Both the position numbers and the translations under genes were made by a program. Source: Limnohabitans sp. (GTDB taxonomy: Bacteria > Planctomycetota > Phycisphaerae > Phycisphaerales > SM1A02). Taken from it: a stretch of DNA of 5,566 bases. Shown here piece after piece: positions 1 through 5,566 of the stretch (positions are counted from its first letter, which is position 1; every line of letters starts with the position of its first letter). The stretch is from NCBI GenBank assembly GCA_030054275.1, contig JASGCF010000231.1, forward strand, positions 1 through 5,566, given 5' to 3'. Below the pieces are notes generated by a model. The model was not told the origin of the DNA. It was given only the letters and a program-made list of their open reading frames with translations, and did no database searches.

Positions 1-616
1 TGAAAATGATGGCGCGGCCTTCGTCACGCAGTCGGCGGAAAAGTGCGAGGAGTCGCGCTGCATCGTGCGCACCGAGCACGGCGGTGGGCTCGTCGAAAAT
101 CAAAACACGCGCATCGCTTGCGAGACATTTCGCGATCTCAACGAACTGCGCCTCTGCGATCGAGAGGTCCGCTGCGCTCTTCGTTGGATCAATTTCTGCG
201 CCAAGCAACGCGAGTAGTTCAGCGGCACGCAGCCGCTGCGCTCGCCGCGCGATCGCGACGCCAAATCGACGCCCCACCGGTTCACGACCAAGCAGGATGT
301 TCTCGGCGACATCAAGGGCTGGAACGAGATTCAACTCTTGGTGGACCATCGCGATGCCTGCGCGAAGCGCATCCGCGGGCTTGGTGAAGTGCACTGCACG
401 ATGTGTCGCACCGTTCGTGATCTCGACGACTCCAGAAGTGGCGCGCACAGAGCCCGAAAGCACCTTCATCAGGGTGCTCTTTCCTGCTCCGTTCTCGCCC
501 ACAATGGCGTGAATCTCGCCGCTCCGAAACTCCATGTTGACACCGTCGAGTGCGCGGACTCCTGGGTAGTCGACCGTGACATCACGAGCTGCAAGCAGCA
601 CCGTGCGAGGCGCCAT
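1..616 (-). CDS. Sugar ABC transporter ATP-binding protein, RbsA/MglA/XylG family (N-terminal part, runs off the left edge)
   Basis: Reading down from ATG at 616-614 gives 205 uninterrupted codons to the window edge. Visible motifs are Walker A GENGAGKST (residues 40-48), Q-loop HQEL (92-95), a degenerate signature LSIAEAQFVEIAKCL (151-165) and Walker B VLIFDEP (171-177, catalytic Glu176). The signature of form LS...Q.VEIAK and the stretch HQELNLVPALDVAENILLG are hallmarks of carbohydrate importer ATPases. These are about 500-residue proteins with two fused ABC domains that energise import of ribose, galactose, xylose or similar at the inner face of the cytoplasmic membrane. Only most of the first domain is present here. 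The H-loop, the second domain and any permease or binding-protein genes lie outside, so the substrate cannot be named. The start at 616 is chosen because family homology begins within a few residues. An in-frame ATG at 799-797 would add 61 residues that look non-protein-like. No clear ribosome-binding site precedes either start. The family call is firm; the substrate is unknown. Confidence 0.95.
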   Translation of the reverse strand, partial: MAPRTVLLAARDVTVDYPGVRALDGVNMEFRSGEIHAIVGENGAGKSTLMKVLSGSVRATSGVVEITNGATHRAVHFTKPADALRAGIAMVHQELNLVPALDVAENILLGREPVGRRFGVAIARRAQRLRAAELLALLGAEIDPTKSAADLSIAEAQFVEIAKCLASDARVLIFDEPTAVLGAHDAARLLALFRRLRDEGRAIIF

Positions 617-811
617 TGAGGGAGGGTTTGGAGCGGTCGGAACGCTTGCCACGGTCCGAGAGACTACCGGAAGAGGCGAAATCGCTGCATCGATGTCCGC
701 AATTGGACCGATCTGTTGGCTTCTCTTGGTTCCACGGCAGCCCTCGCGAGTTTCTGTGCTACCTTTCCGTCCCGCGCGGTCCGGCGATTCCGGACACATG
801 ATTTCGCCCGT
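617..811. other. Divergent intergenic region between the ABC ATPase gene and the small secA-upstream ORF
   Basis: These 195 bases separate two divergent starts and must hold the promoters for both directions if the assigned starts are right. I see no convincing -35/-10 pair on either strand. The nearest candidate for the rightward gene is an extended -10-like string TGCTACCTT at 757-765, without a recognisable -35. The only clear structure is the inverted repeat at 779-795, described separately. Open frames across this stretch give low-complexity, Arg/Ser/Pro-rich translations and are judged non-coding. Confidence 0.6.
779..795. repeat. Perfect 6-bp inverted repeat, operator or 5'-UTR hairpin
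   Basis: GTCCGG (779-784) and CCGGAC (790-795) are exact inverted copies around the 5-base spacer CGATT. The repeat ends 16 bases before the ATG of the small ORF at 812. It could be a dyad operator in the divergent promoter region or, if transcribed rightward, a GC-rich hairpin in the small ORF's 5' leader. The arms are short, so chance occurrence in GC-rich DNA is possible. Confidence 0.45.
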
Positions 812-1225
812 ATGCACCGATCGCCAGAGATTCATCACCCCCACCTTCGACTCACCGCAGCACTTGTGGTGGCCGGCTTTGTGGCGATCTTGGCGGCACT
901 CGGCGGAGCGGACAGCCCGGACAACACTGGCTCACGCACGCGGCGACTCGATGCGAACACGATGGCGTCTCAAGGCATGCAGCGCACGCTGCTCGCGCTT
1001 GGGGTCGTGACAAGTGAAGTTGGCTCCATCGACTACACGCACCTCGGTGCGATTCTTGGACACGGCACTGCGGGTCAAACCGCACTTCCGGAACCGCATG
1101 CCATGTCGACTCGCGCCGCGGATCGCGCGACGCGGCGAATGCGACTTGATGCTGCGAGCCCAGCGCGCGCTGCGCTCCTGCGCACGACAGTGCTCCCGCC
1201 GCCGCTGCGATCGCCCATCGCCTGA
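812..1225 (+). CDS. Small exported or membrane-anchored protein directly upstream of secA; candidate SecM-like arrest peptide
   Basis: The ORF has 137 codons from ATG 812 to TGA 1223. I recognise no domain. The N-terminus is a typical export signal or signal anchor: a basic, His-rich n-region with Arg3 and Arg13, then a hydrophobic stretch at residues 14-30 (LTAALVVAGFVAILAAL). This is followed by GGA then Asp34, a plausible signal peptidase site. The rest is polar and Ala/Thr/Arg-rich. The last nine residues are PPPLRSPIA, with Pro129-131 encoded CCG CCG CCG and an Arg133-Ser134-Pro135 close to the stop. An in-frame ATG at 716 would bury the signal about 45 residues in, so 812 is preferred. 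GC at third codon positions is about 67 percent, above second positions, which mildly favours real coding. The size, export signal, position 159 bases before secA and proline-bearing C-terminus all parallel E. coli SecM (170 residues, ends near IRAGP). There is no sequence homology visible to SecM, so the arrest function is inferred. It could instead be an unrelated hypothetical protein. Confidence 0.62.
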   Translation: MHRSPEIHHPHLRLTAALVVAGFVAILAALGGADSPDNTGSRTRRLDANTMASQGMQRTLLALGVVTSEVGSIDYTHLGAILGHGTAGQTALPEPHAMSTRAADRATRRMRLDAASPARAALLRTTVLPPPLRSPIA

Positions 1226-1264
1226 ATGCTTGCGCGCTGCTGTGTTTCGGCCGCACCTTTTGGC

Positions 1265-1279
1265 TGATCGATCCGGTCA
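1265..1279 (+). repeat. Short hairpin in the secA leader
   Basis: TGATC (1265-1269) and GGTCA (1275-1279) form a 5-bp stem with one G-U wobble around GATCC. The stem is weak and is listed because it lies in the loop of the proposed 1223-1382 helix. Confidence 0.25.
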
Positions 1280-1301
1280 TTTGTACCTGTCACTCGTCTC
1301 G

Positions 1302-1318
1302 CAACGCCTCGCGCGTTG
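1302..1318 (+). repeat. Inverted repeat or hairpin in the secA leader
   Basis: CAACGC (1302-1307) and GCGTTG (1313-1318) are exact inverted copies around CTCGC. The right arm overlaps a -35-like TTGACT at 1316-1321, so the dyad could instead be an operator if secA has its own promoter here. No T-run follows, so it is not a terminator. Confidence 0.4.
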
Positions 1319-1327
1319 ACTTCTCTT

Positions 1328-1367
1328 GCGCCCGACGCATGTCGCCGCGCTGTCGGCCCCGCCGATG
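1328..1367 (+). repeat. Two adjacent hairpins just upstream of the secA start
   Basis: The first hairpin pairs CGAC (1333-1336) with GTCG (1341-1344) around GCAT. A further GCG/CGC pairing (1328-1330 with 1346-1348) sits beyond a small internal loop. The second pairs TGTCGGC (1351-1357) with GCCGATG (1361-1367) around CCC, five Watson-Crick pairs plus two wobbles. Together they would stack inside the proposed 1223-1382 helix, shortening the large loop and leaving 1371-1382 as its 3' arm. This is a by-eye fold with no energies computed. Confidence 0.35.
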
Positions 1368-1384
1368 TTCCGTGAGCATTCACC

Positions 1385-4300
1385 ATGAGTCAACTTCTCA
1401 AGGGTATTCCCGTTCTCGACTGGTTCGTCCGCATCACCATGGGCACCAAGAACCAGCGAGATGTCAAGCGATACAACCGTATCGTCGAGCAAGCCAACCA
1501 GCTCGAACCAGAAACGCGACGCCTCACTGACGCTCAATTGCGCGCAAAGACCGAAGAGTTTCGCTCTCGCATTGCGGGAGGCGAAAAGTCGTACACAATG
1601 ATCCCCGAGATCTTCGCGGTCGCGCGTGAAGCGATGGACCGTGGCGTCGGCATTCGCAACATCTTCAATCCGTCGCAATTGGGCGGCGTCTTCGACCCAT
1701 CACTTTTCCCCGCGGATGTGCGCGCAAAGTTCGACGCGACCCTCGCAGCAATGCGAGCGATTGAACCGCGCTTTCCCGAGAACGAACTGCGCGGTCACGA
1801 AACGATGATCGAGGGCTGGCAAACTCTCGACATTCCCAACGAAATCTACGAGGCTGTCCGCACGATCTACCCCGAGTCTCGCCCACCATTCCGCGCGCGT
1901 CCGTTCGATGTGCAGTTGATTGGCGGCATCGTGCTTGCGGAGGGCAAGATCGCAGAAATGAAGACCGGCGAAGGTAAGACCATCGTCGGCCCGCTGGCGT
2001 GCTATCTCGCTGCGTGCGAGAAGAAGCAAGTGCATGTGGTCACTGTGAATGACTACCTCGTGCAGCGCGATCGCGATTGGACATTCCCGTTCTTCCGTGC
2101 GCTCGGCCTCACGGTTGGCGCGATTCATCCGCAGCACATGCAGGGACATGAGCAGAAGAAAGTCGCCTACTCGTGCGATGTCGTGTACGGAACGACCAGC
2201 GAGTTCGGCTTTGATTACCTTCGCGACAACATGAAGACGCGGCCGGAGGAGCAACTCCAGAAGAGCCGTGGATTTGCCATCGTCGATGAAGTCGACTCGA
2301 TTCTCATCGACGAAGCGCGTACGCCACTCATCATTTCTGGTCCCGCGCACTCAACAGCGCCGCGCTACGACCTCGCAGATCAGATTGCGCGCCACTTGGT
2401 TTCGCGTCAAGCAGAGTGGGACAACGAAAACGAGGATTGCCGCAAACTCGAAGAGCGCATCGCTGCGCTTGAGGGCGACATTCGCAACACCAGAGAGAAG
2501 TCCAGTGTTCCCGCGATGAAGCGCGATATGGACACAGCCCGCAAGGAACTTGCCACCGCACAAGCTCGACGCGATCGCCACAAGCAGTTCTACGAAGTGG
2601 AACTCGATAAGAAGACCGCTGCGCTCACGCACGATGGCGTCGAAGAAGCACAGCGATACGCCAAGCGTATTGATCCGACGGTTGCGAGTTTCTATGTTGG
2701 CGACAACATCGACATGCCCCACCTTTGCGAGCAGGCCGTTCGCGCGCACACGGTGTATCAGCGCGATCGTGATTATGTTGTCGCTGCCGATGAGAACGGC
2801 GTTGAGGGTGTTGTGATCGTCGACCAGAACACAGGTCGAAAGATGGTTGGCCGCCAATGGTCTGATGGATTGCATCAGGCCGTCGAAGCGAAGGAAAAGG
2901 TCAAGGTCAAGGAAGAGACCCAGACCATGGCCACGATCACCATTCAGAACTACTTCAAGTTGTACGAGCGGCTTTCAGGCATGACAGGCACGGCCGATAC
3001 CGAAGCCGAGGAGTTCCACGAAATCTACAAATTGGATGTGGTGTCGATTCCAACGAATCTCCCCATTGCGCGATTCGACCGCCAAGACAAAGTGTTCTTG
3101 TCGCAGAAGGACAAATGGAACGCCATCGTCGAGGAAATCAAGGCGTTCCATGATGTGGGTCGGCCCGTACTCGTTGGCACGACCAGTGTCGAGAAAAGCG
3201 AGATGGTGTCGCGCATGCTTGGTGCGAAGTATCAAATTCGACACGAAGTGCTCAACGCAAAGCAGCATGATCGCGAAGCAGAAATTGTGCTCGGCGCAGG
3301 CACCATCGGCGGCGTGATGATTGCGACAAACATGGCGGGCCGCGGTACCGACATCAAGTTACGCCCCTTCACGCGCGAGGCGCTTGTCGAACACTGGAAG
3401 CGTCGCAACATCTGCCCGAAGGAAGCACACGCTGGAATGCCTGATGAAGAGATCATCGGGCTCTGCTACCGCCATCTTGGCGAGCGCATTCTCGGCTCTG
3501 ATCTCGTGCAGGGCCGCGATGCAGGCGCAGTGCGCTCGATGCTCTTGAAGCACTGGGCTGTCGAGCGCGCGAAGTTCCCCGAGAAGAAAGTTGCCTCGAT
3601 GTCGGACGACGCGCTCGTAGACATTCTCGATGCTGCTGGTCTCCCGCCGATCTATCGACTCGCGATGTGGACAGATGTCGAAGAGATGGGCGGCCTGCAC
3701 ATCGTTGGTACAGAGCGCCACGAGAGCCGCCGCATTGACAACCAATTGCGCGGCCGCGCTGGGCGCCAAGGCGACAACGGCTCGAGTCGATTCTTCCTGT
3801 CGATGGATGACGATTTGATGAAGATGTTCGCGGGGAAGGCGATGCTCAAAGTGCTCTCGACGCTTGGCATGAAGGAAGGCGACGATCTCGAAGACGCCAT
3901 GCTCACGCGTTCGATTGAGAAAGCACAACGCAAGGTCGAAGAGCGCAACTTCCAAATGCGTAAAAACATTCTCGAGTACGACGAGCCGATGGAGCATCAA
4001 CGCCGTGCGTTTTACGGGCTTCGTCAGCCGATTGTCGAGGGTCGCGGCATTCGCGAACTCACACTGCGGTACATCGAAGACGCTGTCGAGAAGGCCGGCG
4101 AGGATTACCTCGGAAAGATGCATGTGCCGAACACCATCAGCGAATGGGTGCGCACACACTGCGGTGTTTCTATTGAAGCAGATCGCTTCCTCAAGAAGGA
4201 TCGCGAGGAAATCGAGAAACTCATTCGGATTGACGCACAAGAAGAGGCGCAAGAGGCGATTCGCGCCACTGCAGGTGAGTGTCTGCCACTTGAACTCGAT

Positions 4301-5500
4301 CCGGAAGAATGGGACGCAGAGGGCTTCGCTGCATGGGCGCGCACACATTTCGGTGCAGAACTCACACCAGATTTCATTCGCACCGAAGGACGCGCGGCAT
4401 CGATGCAGGCTGTGCAAGCTGCGGCGCTTGAGAAGTTCACCGCCATTGATCTGTCACCTCTTGCGCAGTTCTTGGTACCAGACTTTGGCAAGATGCAATT
4501 GGCACATTGGGCCAATCGCAAGTTCGGTCTGACCGCGGAGGCGTCACTCTTTGAAGGTGCAGAGAACGCACAGCAATCGACCGATCGTTTGATGGCGAAG
4601 GTCGAAGAGGCCTACAGCGAGCGCGAGGCGACCTATCCGATTGACTTTGCGATCGAAACGACAAACGCTGCGTTGCAACAGAATCCAGAAGGCGCACTCG
4701 CACAGTTCTGTACCTTCGTGAAAGCGCGATACGGGCTGACATGGAACCCGCTGGAACTTCCATCCACCGACCCGAAAGTGCTTCGTTCGATGCTGTTGGA
4801 GCGCGCGCGATCGATGACCGATGCAGACTTTGATCGGCGTGCGCAAGAATGCTTGGCGCGCGGCCGCGATGCGGATTCGATCGCTGCGTGGTTTGCTGAA
4901 GAAGCATTGGTGCGCCTGAGTGAAAGTGAGCGCGATCGTGCTGCGGTTGAGCCAGACGCCTTTGTGCGCGAGAAGGTGCGCGACCTCGTTCGACTTGAAC
5001 TCACGCAGTTTGAGCGTTATGTGCTGATGTCCATCCTTGACAACGCCTGGAAGGAAAATCTGCACTCGATGGATCAGATTCGCGACTCGATCGGCTTCCG
5101 CGCGTTCAGTCAGAAGGACCCGCGCATCGAGTTCAAGCGTGAAAGCGCCAAGGTCTTCAACGAGATGCAGGAGTCGATTCGTGATCGCGTGACAGATATT
5201 GCCTTCCGCGGTCGTCTTGCACCGCAAGTGCCACGCGTGGCTCAGCGGCCGATGCCGCAAGCGATTCCCGCGGATGCAGGCGGTGCGAACAGTGACGAAG
5301 TTGGCGGCCAAGCAGCGCTTCCACCTGCGCAGGCAGCGGCCGCCGCAATCCCACAGCCTGTGGCTGCGGAACAGGTTGCTGCGTCTACGCCCGTCGATCC
5401 ATCGACCATTCCAGTCGTTGGACGCAACGAGCCGTGCCCGTGCGGAAGCGGTCTCAAGTATCGCCTCTGCCACGGGAAGAAGCCCGACGCGCAGGCGTGA
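1385..5500 (+). CDS. secA: SecA, preprotein translocase ATPase, enlarged 1371-residue form
   Basis: SecA is the ATP-driven motor that pushes unfolded preproteins through SecYEG at the cytoplasmic membrane. Motifs in order: Q motif RPFDVQ (172-177, Gln177), Walker A TGEGKT (194-199, Lys198), VNDYL (221-225), FGFDYLRDN (274-282) and Walker B DEVD (301-304). The preprotein cross-linking domain spans about 313-475. Then come TGRKMVGRQWSDGLHQAVEAK (483-503), MTGTADTE (533-540), NMAGRGTDI (649-657), and HESRRIDNQLRGRAGRQGD (779-797) with Arg794 as a likely arginine finger. YDEPMEHQRR (865-874) marks the helical scaffold. LDNAWKENLHSMD to SQKDP (1218-1246) is the two-helix finger, with Asn1225 where most SecAs have His and Phe1241 at the usual Tyr tip. 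An Ala/Pro/Gln-rich linker leads to a zinc motif CPCGSGLKYRLCH (Cys1351, Cys1353, Cys1362, His1363), the SecB/ribosome-contacting tail. E. coli SecA has 901 residues; the excess lies in four insertions (about 92-171, 346-400, 658-768, 886-1205). The in-frame TGA at 1373-1375 makes ATG 1385 the first start. It fits the family, with about ten extra N-terminal residues. Being complete with all catalytic residues, it is very probably the housekeeping SecA. Confidence 0.99.
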   Translation: MSQLLKGIPVLDWFVRITMGTKNQRDVKRYNRIVEQANQLEPETRRLTDAQLRAKTEEFRSRIAGGEKSYTMIPEIFAVAREAMDRGVGIRNIFNPSQLGGVFDPSLFPADVRAKFDATLAAMRAIEPRFPENELRGHETMIEGWQTLDIPNEIYEAVRTIYPESRPPFRARPFDVQLIGGIVLAEGKIAEMKTGEGKTIVGPLACYLAACEKKQVHVVTVNDYLVQRDRDWTFPFFRALGLTVGAIHPQHMQGHEQKKVAYSCDVVYGTTSEFGFDYLRDNMKTRPEEQLQKSRGFAIVDEVDSILIDEARTPLIISGPAHSTAPRYDLADQIARHLVSRQAEWDNENEDCRKLEERIAALEGDIRNTREKSSVPAMKRDMDTARKELATAQARRDRHKQFYEVELDKKTAALTHDGVEEAQRYAKRIDPTVASFYVGDNIDMPHLCEQAVRAHTVYQRDRDYVVAADENGVEGVVIVDQNTGRKMVGRQWSDGLHQAVEAKEKVKVKEETQTMATITIQNYFKLYERLSGMTGTADTEAEEFHEIYKLDVVSIPTNLPIARFDRQDKVFLSQKDKWNAIVEEIKAFHDVGRPVLVGTTSVEKSEMVSRMLGAKYQIRHEVLNAKQHDREAEIVLGAGTIGGVMIATNMAGRGTDIKLRPFTREALVEHWKRRNICPKEAHAGMPDEEIIGLCYRHLGERILGSDLVQGRDAGAVRSMLLKHWAVERAKFPEKKVASMSDDALVDILDAAGLPPIYRLAMWTDVEEMGGLHIVGTERHESRRIDNQLRGRAGRQGDNGSSRFFLSMDDDLMKMFAGKAMLKVLSTLGMKEGDDLEDAMLTRSIEKAQRKVEERNFQMRKNILEYDEPMEHQRRAFYGLRQPIVEGRGIRELTLRYIEDAVEKAGEDYLGKMHVPNTISEWVRTHCGVSIEADRFLKKDREEIEKLIRIDAQEEAQEAIRATAGECLPLELDPEEWDAEGFAAWARTHFGAELTPDFIRTEGRAASMQAVQAAALEKFTAIDLSPLAQFLVPDFGKMQLAHWANRKFGLTAEASLFEGAENAQQSTDRLMAKVEEAYSEREATYPIDFAIETTNAALQQNPEGALAQFCTFVKARYGLTWNPLELPSTDPKVLRSMLLERARSMTDADFDRRAQECLARGRDADSIAAWFAEEALVRLSESERDRAAVEPDAFVREKVRDLVRLELTQFERYVLMSILDNAWKENLHSMDQIRDSIGFRAFSQKDPRIEFKRESAKVFNEMQESIRDRVTDIAFRGRLAPQVPRVAQRPMPQAIPADAGGANSDEVGGQAALPPAQAAAAAIPQPVAAEQVAASTPVDPSTIPVVGRNEPCPCGSGLKYRLCHGKKPDAQA
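4133..4879 (+). repeat. Four diverged protein repeats in the SecA helical wing region
   Basis: Residues 917-1165 of SecA hold four units spaced 58-69 residues apart, each opening with a matching core: ISEWVRTHCGV (918-928), FAAWARTHFGA (981-991), LAHWANRKFGL (1039-1049) and FCTFVKARYGL (1108-1118). Each is followed by a short hydrophobic turn and charged helices. The core resembles the single WD..GL...L...F.LDLP segment of the ordinary helical wing domain; unit two even starts EEWDAEGF. I infer tandem expansion of that segment. Unit boundaries are approximate, and the DNA copies are too diverged to be recent. Confidence 0.6.
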
Positions 5501-5566
5501 TATTCAACTGCAAAGGCAGCTCAACGAAGCAGGAGTACTTTCTCCAAAGACGACGGCCCCGAGCGG
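5501..5566. other. Sequence downstream of secA, no assignable gene
   Basis: The 66 bases after the secA stop show no start codon with a ribosome-binding site and no T-run terminator. CTGC/GCAG (5508-5511, 5516-5519) and GGAG/CTCC (5532-5535, 5542-5545) are 4-bp dyads only. All minus-strand frames are too short to judge as the end of a convergent gene. Confidence 0.5.

Larger units (their letters stand above)
1223..1384 (+). promoter_or_regulatory. secA leader with a long-range helix occluding the secA start region
   Basis: Bases 1223-1234 (UGAAUGCUUGCG) can pair without interruption with 1371-1382 (CGUGAGCAUUCA): eight Watson-Crick pairs at 1223-1230/1375-1382, two G-U wobbles, then two more G-C pairs. 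The 5' arm begins exactly at the stop codon of the upstream small ORF. The 3' arm ends 2 bases before the secA ATG at 1385 and contains the only weak Shine-Dalgarno-like string, GUGAG (1372-1376). Between the arms lie smaller hairpins, listed separately. If small ORF and secA share a transcript, this helix should lower secA initiation, and a ribosome near the end of the small ORF should open it. The pairing is seen in the sequence; the switch role is inferred. Confidence 0.5.

Noticed and set aside
634..669. Imperfect direct repeat beginning CGGTC near the ABC gene start
   Set aside because: Only about 11 of 18 positions match, within GC-rich sequence; not distinguishable from chance.
576..1010. 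144-codon plus-strand frame spanning the divergent intergenic region
   Set aside because: It overlaps the start of the certain ABC ATPase gene and the small ORF in another frame, and its composition is not protein-like.
852..1280. 142-codon minus-strand frame opposite the small ORF, with an Ala-rich stretch near its N-terminus
   Set aside because: The translation is Cys/Arg/Ser-rich with repeated Pro-Arg-Ser runs and looks like a shadow. The plus frame 812-1225 has a better signal sequence and fits the secA context. It remains the main alternative if the plus ORF fails conservation tests.
1316..1343. secA-proximal promoter: TTGACT (1316-1321) with CATGTC (1338-1343) 16 bases later
   Set aside because: The -35-like element is good but the -10 is poor (only A and T at two positions match). 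It is worth remembering: a start of transcription here would remove the 5' arm of the 1223-1382 helix and undercut the switch hypothesis.
3359..4417. 352-codon open frame antisense to secA, and a similar 309-codon frame at 4544-5473 (minus)
   Set aside because: Both lie wholly opposite the unmistakable secA frame, show no recognisable domain, and are rich in Arg/His/Leu/Cys as expected when GC-biased codons are read antisense.
5497..5566. GTG at 5497 overlapping the secA stop, as the start of a translationally coupled gene
   Set aside because: The frame stays open only to the window edge, uses ATA and AGA codons that are rare elsewhere here, and has no ribosome-binding site. Too little sequence to support a gene.
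1..5566. CRISPR arrays, tRNA/rRNA genes, insertion sequences, attachment sites
   Set aside because: No regularly spaced repeats, tRNA-like cloverleaf or CCA ends, transposase motifs or terminal repeats were seen on either strand.

Overview
The window has a GC-rich, single-chromosome character with three recognisable protein genes. The secA gene is unusually long (1371 codons, against 901 in E. coli). It carries an insertion after a 'GVGIRN' stretch ahead of the Q motif and a greatly enlarged helical wing region. From memory, this resembles SecA of the Planctomycetota, perhaps Phycisphaerae-like lineages. None of the three starts has a convincing Shine-Dalgarno sequence, which fits that group but does not prove it. 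The taxonomic call is an inference.

Layout: 1-616 (minus strand) is the N-terminal 205 codons of a sugar-type ABC transporter ATPase (RbsA/MglA/XylG family), running off the left edge. 617-811 is the divergent intergenic region, with a perfect 6-bp inverted repeat at 779-795. 812-1225 (plus) is a 137-codon ORF for a small protein with an N-terminal export signal or membrane anchor and a proline-containing C-terminus (PPPLRSPIA). 1226-1384 is a structured leader. 1385-5500 (plus) is secA, complete from start to stop and with all its catalytic motifs. 5501-5566 has no assignable gene.

The most interesting signal is the arrangement just upstream of secA. It resembles the E. coli secM-secA switch in layout but not in sequence: a short exported protein lies directly 5' of secA, its C-terminus has a Pro-Pro-Pro tract and an Arg-Ser-Pro, and a 12-bp RNA helix can be drawn. 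One arm of that helix begins exactly at the small ORF's stop codon (1223-1234). The other arm (1371-1382) lies 2 nt before the secA start codon. A ribosome paused at the end of the small ORF would cover the first arm and free the secA start. This suggests a new Sec-monitoring arrest peptide and translational switch. It is a hypothesis from sequence layout only.

The second notable signal is inside SecA. The helical wing region is about 215 residues longer than in E. coli and contains four diverged copies of a W-x-R-x-x-F-G type unit. There are three other insertions: about 80 residues before the Q motif, a coiled-coil hairpin in the preprotein cross-linking domain, and about 70 residues in NBD2 with a Cys/His cluster. 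The ABC transporter gene is divergently transcribed and has no evident functional link to secA.
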